Positions 35,336 to 47,566 of a DNA stretch of 64,000 nt are shown here, one piece after another. Source of the DNA: Sinonovacula constricta (lineage: Eukaryota; Mollusca; Bivalvia; Cardiida; Solecurtidae); NCBI GenBank assembly GCA_007844125.1, contig CM017570.1, forward strand, positions 53,615,686-53,679,685. The letters are read 5' to 3'. The notes beneath the pieces are model-generated. The model was not told the origin of the DNA and did not search any database. It saw nothing but the letters and a program-made list of their open reading frames with translations. Position 1 is the first letter of the stretch, and each line of letters starts with the position of its first letter. The translations under genes and the position numbers were made by a program.

Positions 35336-38300
35336 AGGCAACTAGAATACCTCATAACATCTGTATACTGAATACACACCAGACCAACTAGAATACCTCA
35401 TAACATCTGTATACTGAATACACACCAGACCAACTAGAATACCTCATAACATCTGTATACTGAATACACACCAGACCAACTAGAATACCTCATAACATCT
35501 GTATACTGAATGCACACCAGACCAACTAGAATACCTCATAACCTCTGTATACTGAATACACACCAGACCAACTAGAATACCTCATAACAACTGTATACTG
35601 AATGCACACCAGACCAACTAGAATACCTCATAACATCTGTATACTGAATACACACCAGACCAACTAGAATACCTCATAACATCTGTATACTGAATGCACA
35701 CCAGACCAACTAGAATACCTCATAACAACTGTATACTGAATACACACCAGACCAACTAGAATACCTCATAACATCTGTATACTGAATGCACACCAGACCA
35801 ACTAGAATACCTCATAACATCTGTATATTGAATGTACATCAGACCAACTAGAATACCTCATAACATCTGTATACTGAATGCACACCAGACCAACTAGAAT
35901 ACCTCATAACATCTGTATACTTAATGCACACCAGATCAACTAGAATACCTCATAACATCTGTATACTGAATTCACACCAGATCAACTAGAATACCTCATA
36001 ACATCTGTATACTGAATGCACACCAGACCAACTAGAATACCTCATAACCTCTGTATACTGAATGCACACCAGACCAACTAGAATACCTCATAACATCTGT
36101 ATACTTAATGCACACCAGATCAACTAGAATACCTCATAACATCTGTATACTGAATGCACACCAGACCAACTAGAATACCTCATAACATCTGTATATTGAA
36201 TGTACATCAGACCAACTAGAATACCTCATAACATCTGTATACTGAATTCACACCAGACCAACTAGAATACCTCATAACATCTGTATACTTAATGCACACC
36301 AGACCAACTAGAATACCTCATAACAACTGTTTACTGAATGCACACCAGACCAACTAGAATACCTCATAACATCTGTATACTGAATGCACACCAGATTAAC
36401 TAGAATACCTCATAACATCTGTATACTGAATGCACACCAGATCAACTAGAATACCTCATAACATCTGTATACTGAATGCACACCAGATCAACTGGAATAC
36501 CTCATAACATCTGTATACTGCATGCACACCAGACCAACTAGAATACCTCATAACATCTGTATACTTAATGCACACCAGATCAACTAAAATACCTCGTAAC
36601 AACTGTTTACTGAATGCACACCAGACCAACTAGAATACCTCATAACATCTGTATACTTAATGCACACCAGATCAACTAAAATACCTCATAACAACTGTTT
36701 ACTGAATGCACACCAGACCAACTAAAATACCTCATAACAACTGTTTACTGAATGTACACCAGATCAACTGGAATACCTCATAACATCTGTATATTGAATG
36801 TACACCAGATCAACTAGAATACCTCATAACATCTGTATATTGAATGTACATCAGACCAACTAGAATACCTCATAACATCTGTATACTTAATGCACACCAG
36901 ATCAACTAGAATACCTCATAACATCTGTATATTGAATGTACATCAGACCAACTAGAATACCTCATAACATCTGTATACTGAATGTACACCAGATCAACTA
37001 GAATACCTCATAACATCTGTATACTGAATGTACACCAGACCAACTAGAATACCTCATAACATCTGTATACTGAATGTACACCAGACCAACTAGAATACCT
37101 CATAACATCTGTATACTGAATGTACACCAGATCAACTAGAATACCTCATAACATCTGTATACTGAATGTACACCAGACCAACTAGAATACCTCATAACAT
37201 CTGTATACTGAATGCACACCAGACCAACTAGAATACCTCATAACAACTACATACTGAATGCACACCAGACCAACTAGAATACCTCATAACATCTGTATAC
37301 TTAATGCACACCAGATCAACTAAAATACCTCATAACAACTGTTTACTGAATGCACACCAGACCAACTAAAATACCTCATAACAACTGTTTACTGAATGTA
37401 CACCAGATCAACTGGAATACCTCATAACATCTGTATACTGAATGCACACCAGACCAACTAGAATACCTCATAACATCTGTATAGTGAATGTACATCAGAC
37501 CAACTAGAATACCTCATAACATCTGTATACTGAATGTACACCAGATCAACTAGAATACCTCATAACAACTGTTTACTGAATGTACACCAGATCAACTGGA
37601 ATACCTCGTAACATCTGTATACTTAATGCACACCAGATCAACAAGAATACCTCATAACATCTGTATATTGAATGTACATCAGACCAACTAGAATACCTCA
37701 TAACATCTGTATACTGAATGTACACCAGATCAACTAGAATACCTCATAACATCTGTATACTGAATGTACACCAGACCAACTAGAATACCTCATAACATCT
37801 GTATATTGAATGTACACCAGATCAACTAGAATACCTCATAACATCTGTATACTGAATGTACACCAGACCAACTAGAATACCTCATAACATCTGTATATTG
37901 AATGTACATCAGACCAACTAGAATACCTCATAACATCTGTTTACTGAATGTACACCAGATCAACTGGAATACCTCATAACATCTGTATACTTAATGCACA
38001 CCAGATCAACTAGAATACCTCATAACAACTGTTTACTGAATGTACACCAGATCAACTGGAATACCTCATAACATCTGTATACTTAATGCACACCAGATCA
38101 ACTAGAATACCTCATAACATCTGTATATTGAATGTACATCAGACCAACTAGAATACCTCATAACATCTGTATACTGAATGTACACCAGATCAACTAGAAT
38201 ACCTCATAACATCTGTATACTGAATGTACACCAGACCAACTAGAATACCTCATAACATCTGTATATTGAATGTACACCAGATCAACTAGAATACCTCATA

Positions 38301-40166
38301 ACATCTGTATACAGAATGTACACCAGACCAACTAGAATACCTCATAACATCTGTATATTGAATGTACATCAGACCAACTAGAATACCTCATAACATCTGT
38401 ATACTGAATGCACACCAGACCAACTAGAATACCTAATAACAACTGTATACTGAATGCACACCAGACCAACTAGAATACCTCATAACATCTGTACACTGAA
38501 TGTACACCAGATCAACTAGAATACCTCATAACATCTGTACACTGAATGCACACCAGACCAACTAGAATACCTCATAACATCTGTATACTGAATGTACACC
38601 AGATCAACTAGAATACCTCATAACAACTGTTTACTGAATGCACACCAGACCAACTAGAATACCTCATAACATCTGTATACTGAATGCACACCAGACCAAC
38701 TAGAATACCTAATAACAACTGTATACTGAATGCACACCAGACCAACTAGAATACCTCATAACATCTGTATACTGAATGCACACCAGACCAACTAGAATAC
38801 CTAATAACAACTGTATACTGAATGCACACCAGACCAACTAGAATACCTAATAACAACTGTATACTGAATGCACACCAGACCAACTAGAATACCTCATAAC
38901 ATCTGTATACTGAATGCACACCAGACCAACTAAAATACCTCATAACAACTGTTTACTGAATGCACACCAGACCAACTAAAATACCTCATAACATCTGTAT
39001 ACTGAATGCACACCAGACCAACTAAAATACCTCATAACATCTGTATACTGAATGTACACCAGATCAACTGGAATACCTCATAACAACTGTATACTGAATG
39101 TACACCAGATCAACTAAAATACCTCATAACAACTGTTTACTGAATGCACACCAGACCAACTAAAATACCTCATAACAACTGTATACTGAATGTACACCAG
39201 ATCAACTAGAATACCTCATAACAACTGTATACTGAATGCACACCAGACCAACTAGAATACCTCATAACATCTGTATACTGAATGCACACCAGACCAACTA
39301 AAATACCTCATAACAACTGTTTTCTGAATGCACACCAGACCAACTAGAATACCTCATAACAACTGTTTACTGAATGTACACCAGATCAACTGGAATACCT
39401 CATAACATCTGTATACTGAATGTACATCAGACCAACTAGAATACCTCATAACAACTGTTTACTGAATGCACACCAGATCAACTAGAATACCTCATAACAA
39501 CTGTTTACTGAATGCACACCAGATCAACTAGAATACCTCATAACATCTGTATACTGAATGCACACCAGATCAACTAGAATACCTCATAACATCTGTATAC
39601 TGAATGCACACCAGACCAACTAGAATACCTCATAACATCTGTATACTGAATGCACACCAGACCAACTAGAATACCTCATAACATCTGTATACTTAATGCA
39701 CACCAGATCAACTAGAATACCTCATAACATCTGTATACTGAATGCACACCAGACCAACTAGAATACCTCATAACATCTGTATACTGAATGCACACCAGAC
39801 CAACTAGAATACCTCATAACATCTGTATACTTAATGCACACCAGATCAACTAGAATACCTCATAACATCTGTATACTGAATGCACACCAGACCAACTAGA
39901 ATACCTCATAACATCTGTATACTGAATGCACACCAGACCAACTAGAATACCTCATAACATCTGTATACTTAATGCACACCAGACCAACTAGAATACCTCA
40001 TAACATCTGTATACTGAATGCTCACCAGATAAACTAGAATACCTCATAACATCTGTATACTGAATGTACATCAGACCAACTAGAATACCTCACAACATCT
40101 GTATACTGAATGCACACCAGACCAACTAGAATACCTAATAACATCTGTATACTGAATGCACACCAG
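35336..40166. repeat. 46-bp satellite-like array, about 105 copies
   Basis: The unit is 'AGACCAACTAGAATACCTCA' plus 'TAACATCTGTATACTGAATG' and 'CACACC'. Frequent variants are 'AGATCAACT', 'ACAACTGTTTACTG' and 'TATATTGAATGTACATC'. Higher-order periods exist: the 'ACTTAATGCACACCAGATC' marker recurs at +460 bp (37621, 38081) and at +138 bp (39691, 39829). This is the longest array in the window. Confidence 0.97.
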
Positions 40167-40227
40167 GCTTCCAAACCTGATGCAACAACCTTACAGAAAG
40201 CAAGGCAGAACCTTCTCTATCAGGCTG

Positions 40228-40440
40228 CTGACAGTATTTATAATTGAAGTAAACAGACTGTATCCCAAGTGTGAGGCACTTTGGGAAATGTGATTTCTGG
40301 CTCTGTCACTTTGTATAATGATGCTCACTCATGACTGCAAAATGAAGGATTTAGTGAGATTAACTATGTTGTGGAACATTGAGTAGAGAAACTGCTAGCT
40401 AATGGCTTAGCATCTGATGATCTTTAAATACTATCTCTTA
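40228..40440. repeat. Dispersed repeat family D, copy 3
   Basis: 'TGTATCCCAAGTGTGAGGCA', 'TTTCTGGCTCTGTCACTT' and 'AAGGATTTAGTGAGATTAAC' follow the family-D order. Confidence 0.65.
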
Positions 40441-40539
40441 GCATATTAAAACCTGGATCAGATTTTCTAACTACCGGTACATTGCACTGACACAATCCTG
40501 TCGGTTTGGTGACATTCAACCAGTTGTTTGTTTGTATTA

Positions 40540-40720
40540 GACATACATCATACCACCACAATTTGGTAATTTGGTTGACATCCAATTATTATTGTTGGAC
40601 GAAAACAACAGACGTATGTCTGGGTCGAACCACAGACACACCACATGCATGATAGGTTTCCCCACAGGATTGTACAACATTTGTAACAGCAAGCTAGGAT
40701 GTCACCTCCCACTGCTGATG
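40540..40720. mobile_element. SINE family 2 fragment
   Basis: 'TTGACATCCAATTATTATTG', 'ACGTATGTCTGGGTCGAACC' and 'ACACACCACATGCATGATAG' match the family-2 body. The tRNA-like head is lost. Confidence 0.55.
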
Positions 40721-40724
40721 ATTA

Positions 40725-40920
40725 ATCATTGTTAAAGCCAAGTTATAAGATTGTATTCGATCCAAAGAGTTGGGCACTTAGAGATATTTGATTTCTGGGG
40801 CTGTCCCTTCCTATATTAAATTTCAACTGCGAATGCACAATTATGGATTTGGTGGAGTTTACAGGGTTGTGGAATATTCAGAAATACATCAGTCAATAGT
40901 TGAGGAGTAGATGTTCTTGA
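40725..40920. repeat. Dispersed repeat family D, copy 4
   Basis: 'AAAGCCAAGTTATAAGATTG', 'GAGTTGGGCACTTAG', 'CTTCCTATATTAAATTTCAA' and 'GCACAATTATGGATTTGGTG' match. A SINE-2 fragment follows at about 40975-41090 ('GAAGACACCCAGACATC'). Confidence 0.62.
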
Positions 40921-41377
40921 ATATTACCTCGCATATTATTTGTTTGAAATTCATCCCACACGCAACATAATCATGGTTATTATGTTGACATCCACTTGCT
41001 TTCCTTGAAGGAAGACACCCAGACATCAAAGTCTGGAAAGAACCAGTGGCACACTGTTTGCAGATCATGCTGCCTAGTAGGATCATACAACCTCGCATGC
41101 TAACAAGAAGGAAGACAATGTGCTTTACTATTTAAGTGATGTGAATATTGAAGCAATGGTAACAAGGTTATATATGTATGCACTTTTGGTAACTATTTTC
41201 TTTTTTTGGACTAGCACATCTTAAATAATTTCTGGATGCACAAGAATTAAGTCATATTAAATGGGTTGTGGGGGATTCAAAAGTGCATTGTCAGTTAAGT
41301 GAAGGAAAGAAGGAAGGAGGTGTACTTTACCATTAGGCTGATGATTTAGCTGATGATTCGGCTGATGATTCAGCTGA

Positions 41378-41545
41378 TGATTTGTGATTATTGAAGCCCA
41401 AGAAACGAGGAAATATCTGAAGTGTGCACACTTGGGAGTAATGTTGGGATTTTGAGACTATCACTTTAGACACATAATGTCTGGATACATGAGAGTTACG
41501 CCAGATTAACTGTGTTGAGGGGCATTCAGAAGAGCATGCAGATAT
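41378..41545. repeat. Dispersed repeat family D, copy 5
   Basis: 'TTATTGAAGCCCAAGAAACG' and 'GAAGTGTGCACACTTGGG' begin a diverged copy. Just before it, at 41338-41382, 'GCTGATGATTC' occurs as a short 14-bp tandem run. Confidence 0.55.
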
Positions 41546-41672
41546 AGGTATGGACCTTTAACCCCTTGTCCCCTGCCTTGGTCAGAACACATGGCCTAAT
41601 TAACAAAATGGTCAGTGAGTTGTTGCCAATAGACTTGCCATGTGTGTTGTTAGTAAAATTTTCCATAAGTTT

Positions 41673-41912
41673 CTTTGTTTGTTAGGTTTATTGTCCCACT
41701 AACAGTATTTCAGTTATCAGGAGACAGTGTCCACTTGAAGCAGATATAGTGTTGCTTTCACTGTGTATAGCTAGCCGCTTTGGGTTGTAGCAAGGGAGCT
41801 ATACCATTGTTTTTTATGATTTTGGTATGTCAAGTCTCGGTATCGATGCTGGGGCCTCTAATACCTGGAGCTGATGCTCTAACGATTGTGCTATCTGGTC
41901 CAGTTTCCCATA
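41673..41912 (-). mobile_element. SINE family 1, internally deleted, minus strand
   Basis: 'TTTGTTTGTTAGGTTTATTG', 'GTCCACTTGAAGCAGATATA' and the tRNA side 'CTCTAACGATTGTGCTATCT' are present. About 85 bp of body is missing, from the 'GTATAGC' after the tail region to 'AGCAAGGGAGCTATACC'. It is the first unit of a larger duplication with the next entry. Confidence 0.85.
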
Positions 41913-42216
41913 AGTAAGACCATAAAAGCATGAGGTTATTATACAACATTATCTGCAAATGCTGAATGATTATCTAGTGAATCACTGATCTGGCATAATA
42001 TTGCATATTAAGATTATGTAAAATAGTAAATAAATGAAAGTTAATTATATTTCAAATAAAATTGTTTAGTAATTTCACCCAACCATTTACAATAAAAGTT
42101 TAATAATCTTTATGAGTATGAAAATAAATCAACTGAATTCATTGTTTCAGAGTCACTTTGCCATAACATATTGAGAATTTACGAAATTCCTTATTTTTTA
42201 ATCTCCAATTTGTTTC

Positions 42217-42533
42217 TTTTGTTCGTTTGTTTACTCATCCTACCACAGTATTTCAGTTATCTGCAGACAGTGTTCACTTGAAGCAGATATAGTGCTGCCT
42301 TCATTGTGTATAGCATGCCATGAACACCTGGCATGATACCACACCCAGTCACATTATCCTGACACCGGGCCAACCAGTCATGGAACTATCCTTACATTTG
42401 GTTGAGCGTTAGCAAGGGAGCTTTACCACTACCATTTTTAACGATTTTGGTATGTTGCGGCCCTGGATCGAACCCGGGGCCTCCTGTTACTGGAGCCAAC
42501 GCTCTACCGATTGCGCTACCAGGTTCCAGTTTT
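42217..42533 (-). mobile_element. SINE family 1, full length, minus strand
   Basis: The tail side is 'TTGTTCGTTTGTTTACTC', body 'GACACCGGGCCAACCAGTC', head 'GGATCGAACCCGGGGCCTCC' and 'CTACCGATTGCGCTACCAGG'. Both this and the copy at 41673 are followed by about 300 bp of closely similar AT-rich sequence ('AATTTCACCCAACCATTTAC' against 'AATTTCACCCAATCATTTAC'). Confidence 0.9.
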
Positions 42534-42900
42534 CCATAAGTAAGATCAATAAAGCATGAGGTTATTATACAGTATCTTCAGTCAGTGATGATGTGTTATT
42601 TAGAATGATCATCCATTGAATCATTGATCTGAGATTATATTGCATATTGAGATTATGTAAAATATCATAAAATATCAGTAAATAAATGATTTATTTCATT
42701 TTAAAGCAAAATTGTTTAGCAATTTCACCCAATCATTTACAATAAAAGTTTAATAATATTTATGAGTATGAAAATAAATCAACTAATTTCATGGTTTCAA
42801 AGCCACTATGACATAACATATTGAGAATTGGCCAAAATTCCTTGTTTTTTTCCTCCAATTTGAAAAGTATTTATGGCAAAATATTTTCATAAATAATTGT
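42534..42900. repeat. Second copy of SINE-flank duplication
   Basis: Matches 41905-42210 in order: 'CCATAAGTAAGA', 'AAAGCATGAGGTTATTATAC', 'GATTATGTAAAATA', 'ACAATAAAAGTTTAATAAT', 'TGAGTATGAAAATAAATCAA'. A third diverged relative follows the SINE at 15676. Confidence 0.82.
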
Positions 42901-43017
42901 TTTATATTGCTTTATTTTATAGCTGTGCTTTCTAAGAATATCATTTTATAAATACATACCACTAGACAGATGACAGGTATCTGGAAATGATTTGAGATCC
43001 ATCGCAGTGACCAATTA

Positions 43018-43175
43018 TGATAATACGCGGCATCCAAATGTTTTGGTGGAGGAAGACTCCAGAAAAATGTCTGAGTAGAACCACCAGTGCACCACAGGTC
43101 AGGTGGAAAACCTTTCCAGATTTAGTCCTTCTCCCTAAATGGGCTTCAATCGAACAAGGTGGGAGACTTAGGTTT
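43018..43175 (-). mobile_element. SINE family 2 copy, decayed
   Basis: 'GTGGAGGAAGACTCCAGAAA', 'TGTCTGAGTAGAACCACCAG' and 'GCACCACAGGTCAGGTGGAA' match the family-2 body. The 78-codon plus-strand frame across it is not a gene. Confidence 0.7.
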
Positions 43176-43221
43176 CTGGAAATACTCCTGTTTATTAAGC
43201 TATGTTTGCTATTAACCTTTA

Positions 43222-43972
43222 CGATATCTTCAGACTGTGCAATGCATATTTAACTGTAGACTGTGCAATGAATATTTAACTGCAGACTGGGCAATGCATA
43301 TTTAACAGTAGACTGGGCAATGCATATTTAACTGCAGACTGTCCAATGCATATTTAACTGTAGACTGTGCAATGCATATTTAACTGTAGACTGTGCCATG
43401 CATATTTAACTGTAGACTGTGCCATGCATATTTAACTGTAGACAGTGCCATGCACATTTAACTGTAGACAGTGCCATGCATATTTAACTGTAGGCTGTGC
43501 CATGCACATTTAACTGTAGGCTGTGCCATGCATATTTAACTGTAGACTGTGCCATGCATATTTAACTGTAGATTTAACTGTAGACTGTGCCATGCATATT
43601 TAACTGTAGACTGTGCCATGCATATTTAACTGTAGACAGTGCAAGGCATATTTAATGTAGACTGTGCCATGCATATTTAACTGTAGACTGTGCCATGCAT
43701 ATTTAACTGTAGACAGTGCCATGCATATTTAACTGTAGGCTGTGCCATGCACATTTAACTGTAGGCTGTGCCATGCATATTTAACTGTAGACTGTGCCAT
43801 GCATATTTAACTGTAGACTGTGCCATGCACATTTAACTGTAGGCTGTGCCATGCATATTTAACTGTAGACTGTGCCATGCACATTTAACTGTAGACAGTG
43901 CCATGCACATTTAACTGTAGGCTGTGTTATGCATATTTTACTGTAGACTGTGCAATGCATATTTAACTGTAC
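43222..43972. repeat. 26-bp minisatellite, about 29 copies
   Basis: The unit is 'TTTAACTGTAGACTGTGCCA' plus 'TGCATA'. Variants are 'GTAGACAGTG', 'GTAGGCTGTG' and 'GCACATTTAAC'. A partial unit duplication is near 43560-43580. Confidence 0.96.
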
Positions 43973-44099
43973 ATGAACTGGTGAAAGCACCCTGGCTCAG
44001 TTTTTTGTTGACTGACCATTCTATGGTGGTAACTGTTGGTTGTTTTCTCTATGTAAGGTCTCATCTCCTGTAACCCTCTGACTGTACAAACCCCTTTCC

Positions 44100-44205
44100 T
44101 GGTAAAAATCTTATTTGGGAAGGTCTTCCAGCTGGCCTGTGGTGTGCCGGTAGTTCTACCGGGACCGATGTCTGATGGCTTCCTTGACCACTAATACTAG
44201 ATGGC
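44100..44205 (+). mobile_element. SINE family 2 fragment, opposite orientation
   Basis: 'GGTCTTCCAGCTGGCCTGTG', 'GTGTGCCGGTAGTTCTACC' and 'GACCGATGTCTGATGGCTTC' are the reverse complement of the family-2 body at 18340-18420. Confidence 0.68.
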
Positions 44206-45017
44206 ACTAAGTTGATAATACATGCGTTGCTGCCATGACATAGACTTAATTGTATCTAGAATGTTAAGGGTCAGGCATAAACTCTTCAATTGTTTGAACT
44301 TTCCAGACATTTAAAAGAAATAAAACACAACACAAACACACAATATGTAAAATCTTCCAGACAATTTAGAAAACTAAAATACAGATAAAGAGAATCTAAG
44401 GGCAGTAAAATTTCCATAAAGATTTTATTTTTTTCCTCCCAGACATAAAACAGAGAAAACAGTCACAGATTTCACATCCTTAAATTACCATTTACCCTTT
44501 GCCTGCCAACACATGCTTATAACACATACAGAAATGTATCTGCTTATAATCTTCTGCTAAAATTACATATTTTTGACATAGGAACAAATAGTGTAGATAT
44601 TGAACAAACAGCTCCCAACTTGCTTATCCGGACTTACTCTTATGGCTTATATATGATTGATCAAACTGCTCAGCAGACCCCCAGTGAAACAAAGCACTAG
44701 ACAGTATTTCAGTATTTCCAGAGCTTTATATTTGGCAAATCGTTGACACTTTTCACACATTTTAGATTTAACAAGTGGCAAATAATACTAAAGGTGATAG
44801 TTTAAAAAAAATAACTATCTTAAAACTTGTGTCAGACAGAAAGTGATCAAAGTGCCGTATTGAATAAGAAAAATGAACATAACAGGTTATCACTGTGACT
44901 AGTGCATTACATTAAGTAAAACCTCTTTTATTTCTCTAGTTTCATAAAGCGTTTGGGAGTTGTGGCTTGCGATAGCATAAATGGCTTTGAGAAGGCTGAA
45001 TTTTTGGAGGCGCTATG
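44206..45017. other. Unique AT-rich sequence, no gene seen
   Basis: No supported feature before the hAT element. The last 80 bp of the minus-strand frame starting at 45245 runs past the element end into this host DNA. Confidence 0.45.
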
Positions 45018-45029
45018 CAGGGGTGTAGA

Positions 45030-45245
45030 AATGTTTTGAAGTAGCAGGGTGTTTTCCTGAAGTAGCCGGGGGGACCTCAACCTAGTTTTTATTCGCTTGA
45101 CTGCACTTGCACCCCGCTCTGGCCAAGCATTTGAGACAGGAAGAGAAAGTATTATTTCAGCCAAGTCACTCAAAATTGGATAAAAGTAGCTCAAGCTCAC
45201 CAACCTTTTCAGGCAATCTGACTGAGTTATTATTTTCGTTTTCAT
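45030..45245 (-). pseudogene. hAT transposase C-terminal dimerisation region
   Basis: Minus-strand residues 'LPVSNAWPERG' and 'RIKTRLRS' match the signature of the hAT C-terminal dimerisation domain (LPxSNAxxERGFSxxxRIKTxLR), also found in hAT-derived host proteins. The family assembles into multimers for transposition. Here only about 70 residues of the domain remain. The catalytic RNase-H-like region is absent, and the frame continues through the terminal inverted repeat into host DNA, so the natural stop is gone or lies elsewhere. Confidence 0.82.
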
Positions 45246-45509
45246 AAAAAGTTACTTTCGTTTTCAAAAAACCCGTTCTGGTTCATGTGTACACGTTTTA
45301 ACAGTTTTCGGAAGGCTCGTTACAACTTTTGAAAGTACCCGGATGTATGAGTAAAAATTCGCCATCTTGCTTGATATGCAAATGTACGCTATGCTCTGAT
45401 TAATATTTGACAATGACATCACAACAAAAATCAAGTTTTCACATATATAGGGCAATGGACTAGAATTTATTTGAAAAGACAATTGGCCAAAATTATTGGT
45501 TTCATACTT

Positions 45510-45590
45510 ACTCCGTTTTTTCTGGAAAAAACGAAACAGATTTTCTTGCTTCGGCTTCGCTTTCCCCTCCATTGCCTCGCATTCGAACAA
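45510..45590 (-). pseudogene. hAT transposase N-terminal exon
   Basis: From the Met at 45572 (or in-frame 45590) the minus strand reads MEGKAKPKQENLFRFFQKKR, a basic opening like those of hAT-type proteins that begin with a 'LxxFF' motif. A strong splice donor, GTAAGTATG, follows directly (45511 down to 45503), so the longer frame to 45264 probably runs into an intron. The middle exons are not present between this and the C-terminal piece. Confidence 0.6.
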
Positions 45591-45599
45591 TTGTTACCA

Positions 45600-45730
45600 G
45601 AGGGATAACGCAAATGACCTCACATTTCGCGCCAAAATGCGTAACGTAATTACGGAAATTCCGGAAATCTAAATTCATTACTTTCTAGAGGGGATAAGAC
45701 TAATGACGTCACAAAGCGAGGTATTGCTGC
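45600..45730 (-). promoter_or_regulatory. Putative hAT promoter with E2F, ETS and CRE motifs
   Basis: Upstream of the transposase start lie 'TTTCGCGCCAAAA' (45625-45637, E2F-like), 'ATTCCGGAAAT' (45657-45667, ETS-like) and a perfect CRE palindrome 'TGACGTCA' (45704-45711). Motif matches alone do not prove activity, but three good sites within 90 bp at the expected place is notable. Confidence 0.45.
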
Positions 45731-45903
45731 ATTGTAATTTAGAGTGCTGGGAAACCAATTTTGGAAGGACGTAAACAAACGAACTTTACAAGACTATTAC
45801 ACAAATGATATTTTCGTTGCTGTTAAAAAGTAGCCGGGAGAGGATGCAAAAGTTACCGGGTGATTTTACCGGCTCCCGGCCCATTTCTACACCCCTGGCT
45901 ATG

Positions 45904-46560
45904 GTTGATTGCATGACCTTGATTAATTGTGACAAGACTTTTAGAGGTGCAAGTACAGAAACAAACATGCATGCCGAAAGGGACTAAATTGTCGATCATG
46001 GTCCGAGACATGCTTCAAATGTTAACAGTATTATTTTTAATCTGTTTTAAACAAGTTCAAGTGATTTTATGTGTAACAGTGTTATAGTGTAATGAAGATA
46101 TGCATGAAATGCAGATGATTGAATGAACAAAGCTGGGCAGGAATATCTCTCAATGACAAGAGGAAAAGGGCAAAAGTAAGGACCAAAATGTTATTAAAAC
46201 AAATGTTTCACTGACTATGCATCATCTACAAGATATTTGCCATGTCCAATGTCGTTCTGTATTCTAGGTAATGACAGAGATCATTTATATCATCTCAGCA
46301 TCTGAAGTTACAGACAAGACTGGTACAATCAAGATTTAGATTCAGATCACAGGGGTGTAGTGTAGAGGAAATAATTAACTAAGGGTTAATTTAGGGTTAA
46401 TTTTTCACTCAGTACATCAATTGCATGCCTTTAATTGCATTCAAGATTATACTTACACTGCCTAAACAGTGCTTTAAGCGCTTTGATCGTATATTGTATG
46501 CTTAATGTTTCATTTAAACTTCCTTAAAAACCAACTTAATTCATAAGTAACTACTAGACT
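45904..46560. other. Unique AT-rich sequence, no gene seen
   Basis: No supported gene. 'AACTAAGGGTTAATTTAGGG' near 46377 contains a small internal repeat. Confidence 0.45.
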
Positions 46561-46574
46561 ATTTTCTTTCTCAA

Positions 46575-47312
46575 TACAGCTTCAATCTTAATACAGCATA
46601 CAGCTTCAGTCTCAATATAGCATCAATCTCAATACAGCTTCAATCTCAATACAGCTTCAATCTCAATACAGCTTCAGTCTCAATACAGCTTCAGTTTCAA
46701 TACAACTTCAATCTCAATACAGCTTCAGTCTCAATACAGCTTCAATCTCAATACAGCTTCAGTCTCAATACAGCTTCAATCTCAATACAGCTTCAGTCTC
46801 AATACAGCTTCAATCTCAATACAGCTTCAATCTCAATACAGCTTCAATCTTAATACAGCTTCAATCTCAATACAGCAAACAGTGTCGAGCTCGATACAGC
46901 TTTATTCTCAATACAGCATACAGCTTCAGTCTCAATACAGCTTCAGTCTCAATACAGCTTCAGTCTCAATACAGCAACAATCTTAATACAGCAAACAGTG
47001 TCAATTTCGATACAGCTTCAATCTTAATACAGCTTCAATCTTAATACAGCTTCAATCTTAATACAGCTTCAATCTTAATACAGCAAACAGTGTCAATTTC
47101 GATACAGCTTCAATCTTAATACAGCTTCAATCTTAATACAGCAAACAGTGTCAATTTCGATACAGCTTCAATCTTAATACAGCTTCAATCTTAATACATA
47201 CAGCATCAATCTTAATACAGCTTCAATCTCAATACAGCAAACAGTGTCAATCTCAATACAGCATCAATCTCAATACAGCATCAATCTCAATACAGCTTCA
47301 ATCTCAATACAA
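46575..47312. repeat. 17-bp minisatellite, about 43 copies
   Basis: The unit is 'TTCAATCTCAATACAGC', with variants 'TTCAGTCTCAATACAGC' and 'TTCAATCTTAATACAGC'. An interspersed 24-bp form, 'AAACAGTGTCAATTTCG' plus 'ATACAGC', recurs between about 46870 and 47245 and marks higher-order blocks. Confidence 0.95.
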
Positions 47313-47566
47313 AATGAATAAAAGTGCTCCATTAAAATAACAGTGTACTCTATAAAAGAACGATAAACCAACTTCCTCCCATAAGACTTACTGTCTAGGA
47401 AGCCATTAGCACGACCTTTTAAAATAGACATTTATCCTTTCCTCTTCTGGTATAAAACACCTACAAAGCATCACCATATCCTGATTTATCTGTTCATAAC
47501 TCTGACTCAACACATTTTTTTCTGTTGTTTTGTAATTTTAAAAAAAGGAAACATGACATATTGTTA

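Larger units (their letters stand above)
45018..45897 (-). mobile_element. hAT element, internally deleted, 880 bp
   Basis: The ends are perfect 16-bp inverted repeats: 'CAGGGGTGTAGAAATG' at 45018 and 'CATTTCTACACCCCTG' ending at 45897. CAGGG-type termini are typical of hAT elements. A 6-bp direct repeat GCTATG abuts both ends (45012-45017 and 45898-45903); hAT elements usually make 8 bp, so this is short. Subterminal 'AAGTAGCCGGG' motifs occur near both ends in opposite orientation. Inside are the first and last pieces of a transposase with the middle missing. Confidence 0.88.
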
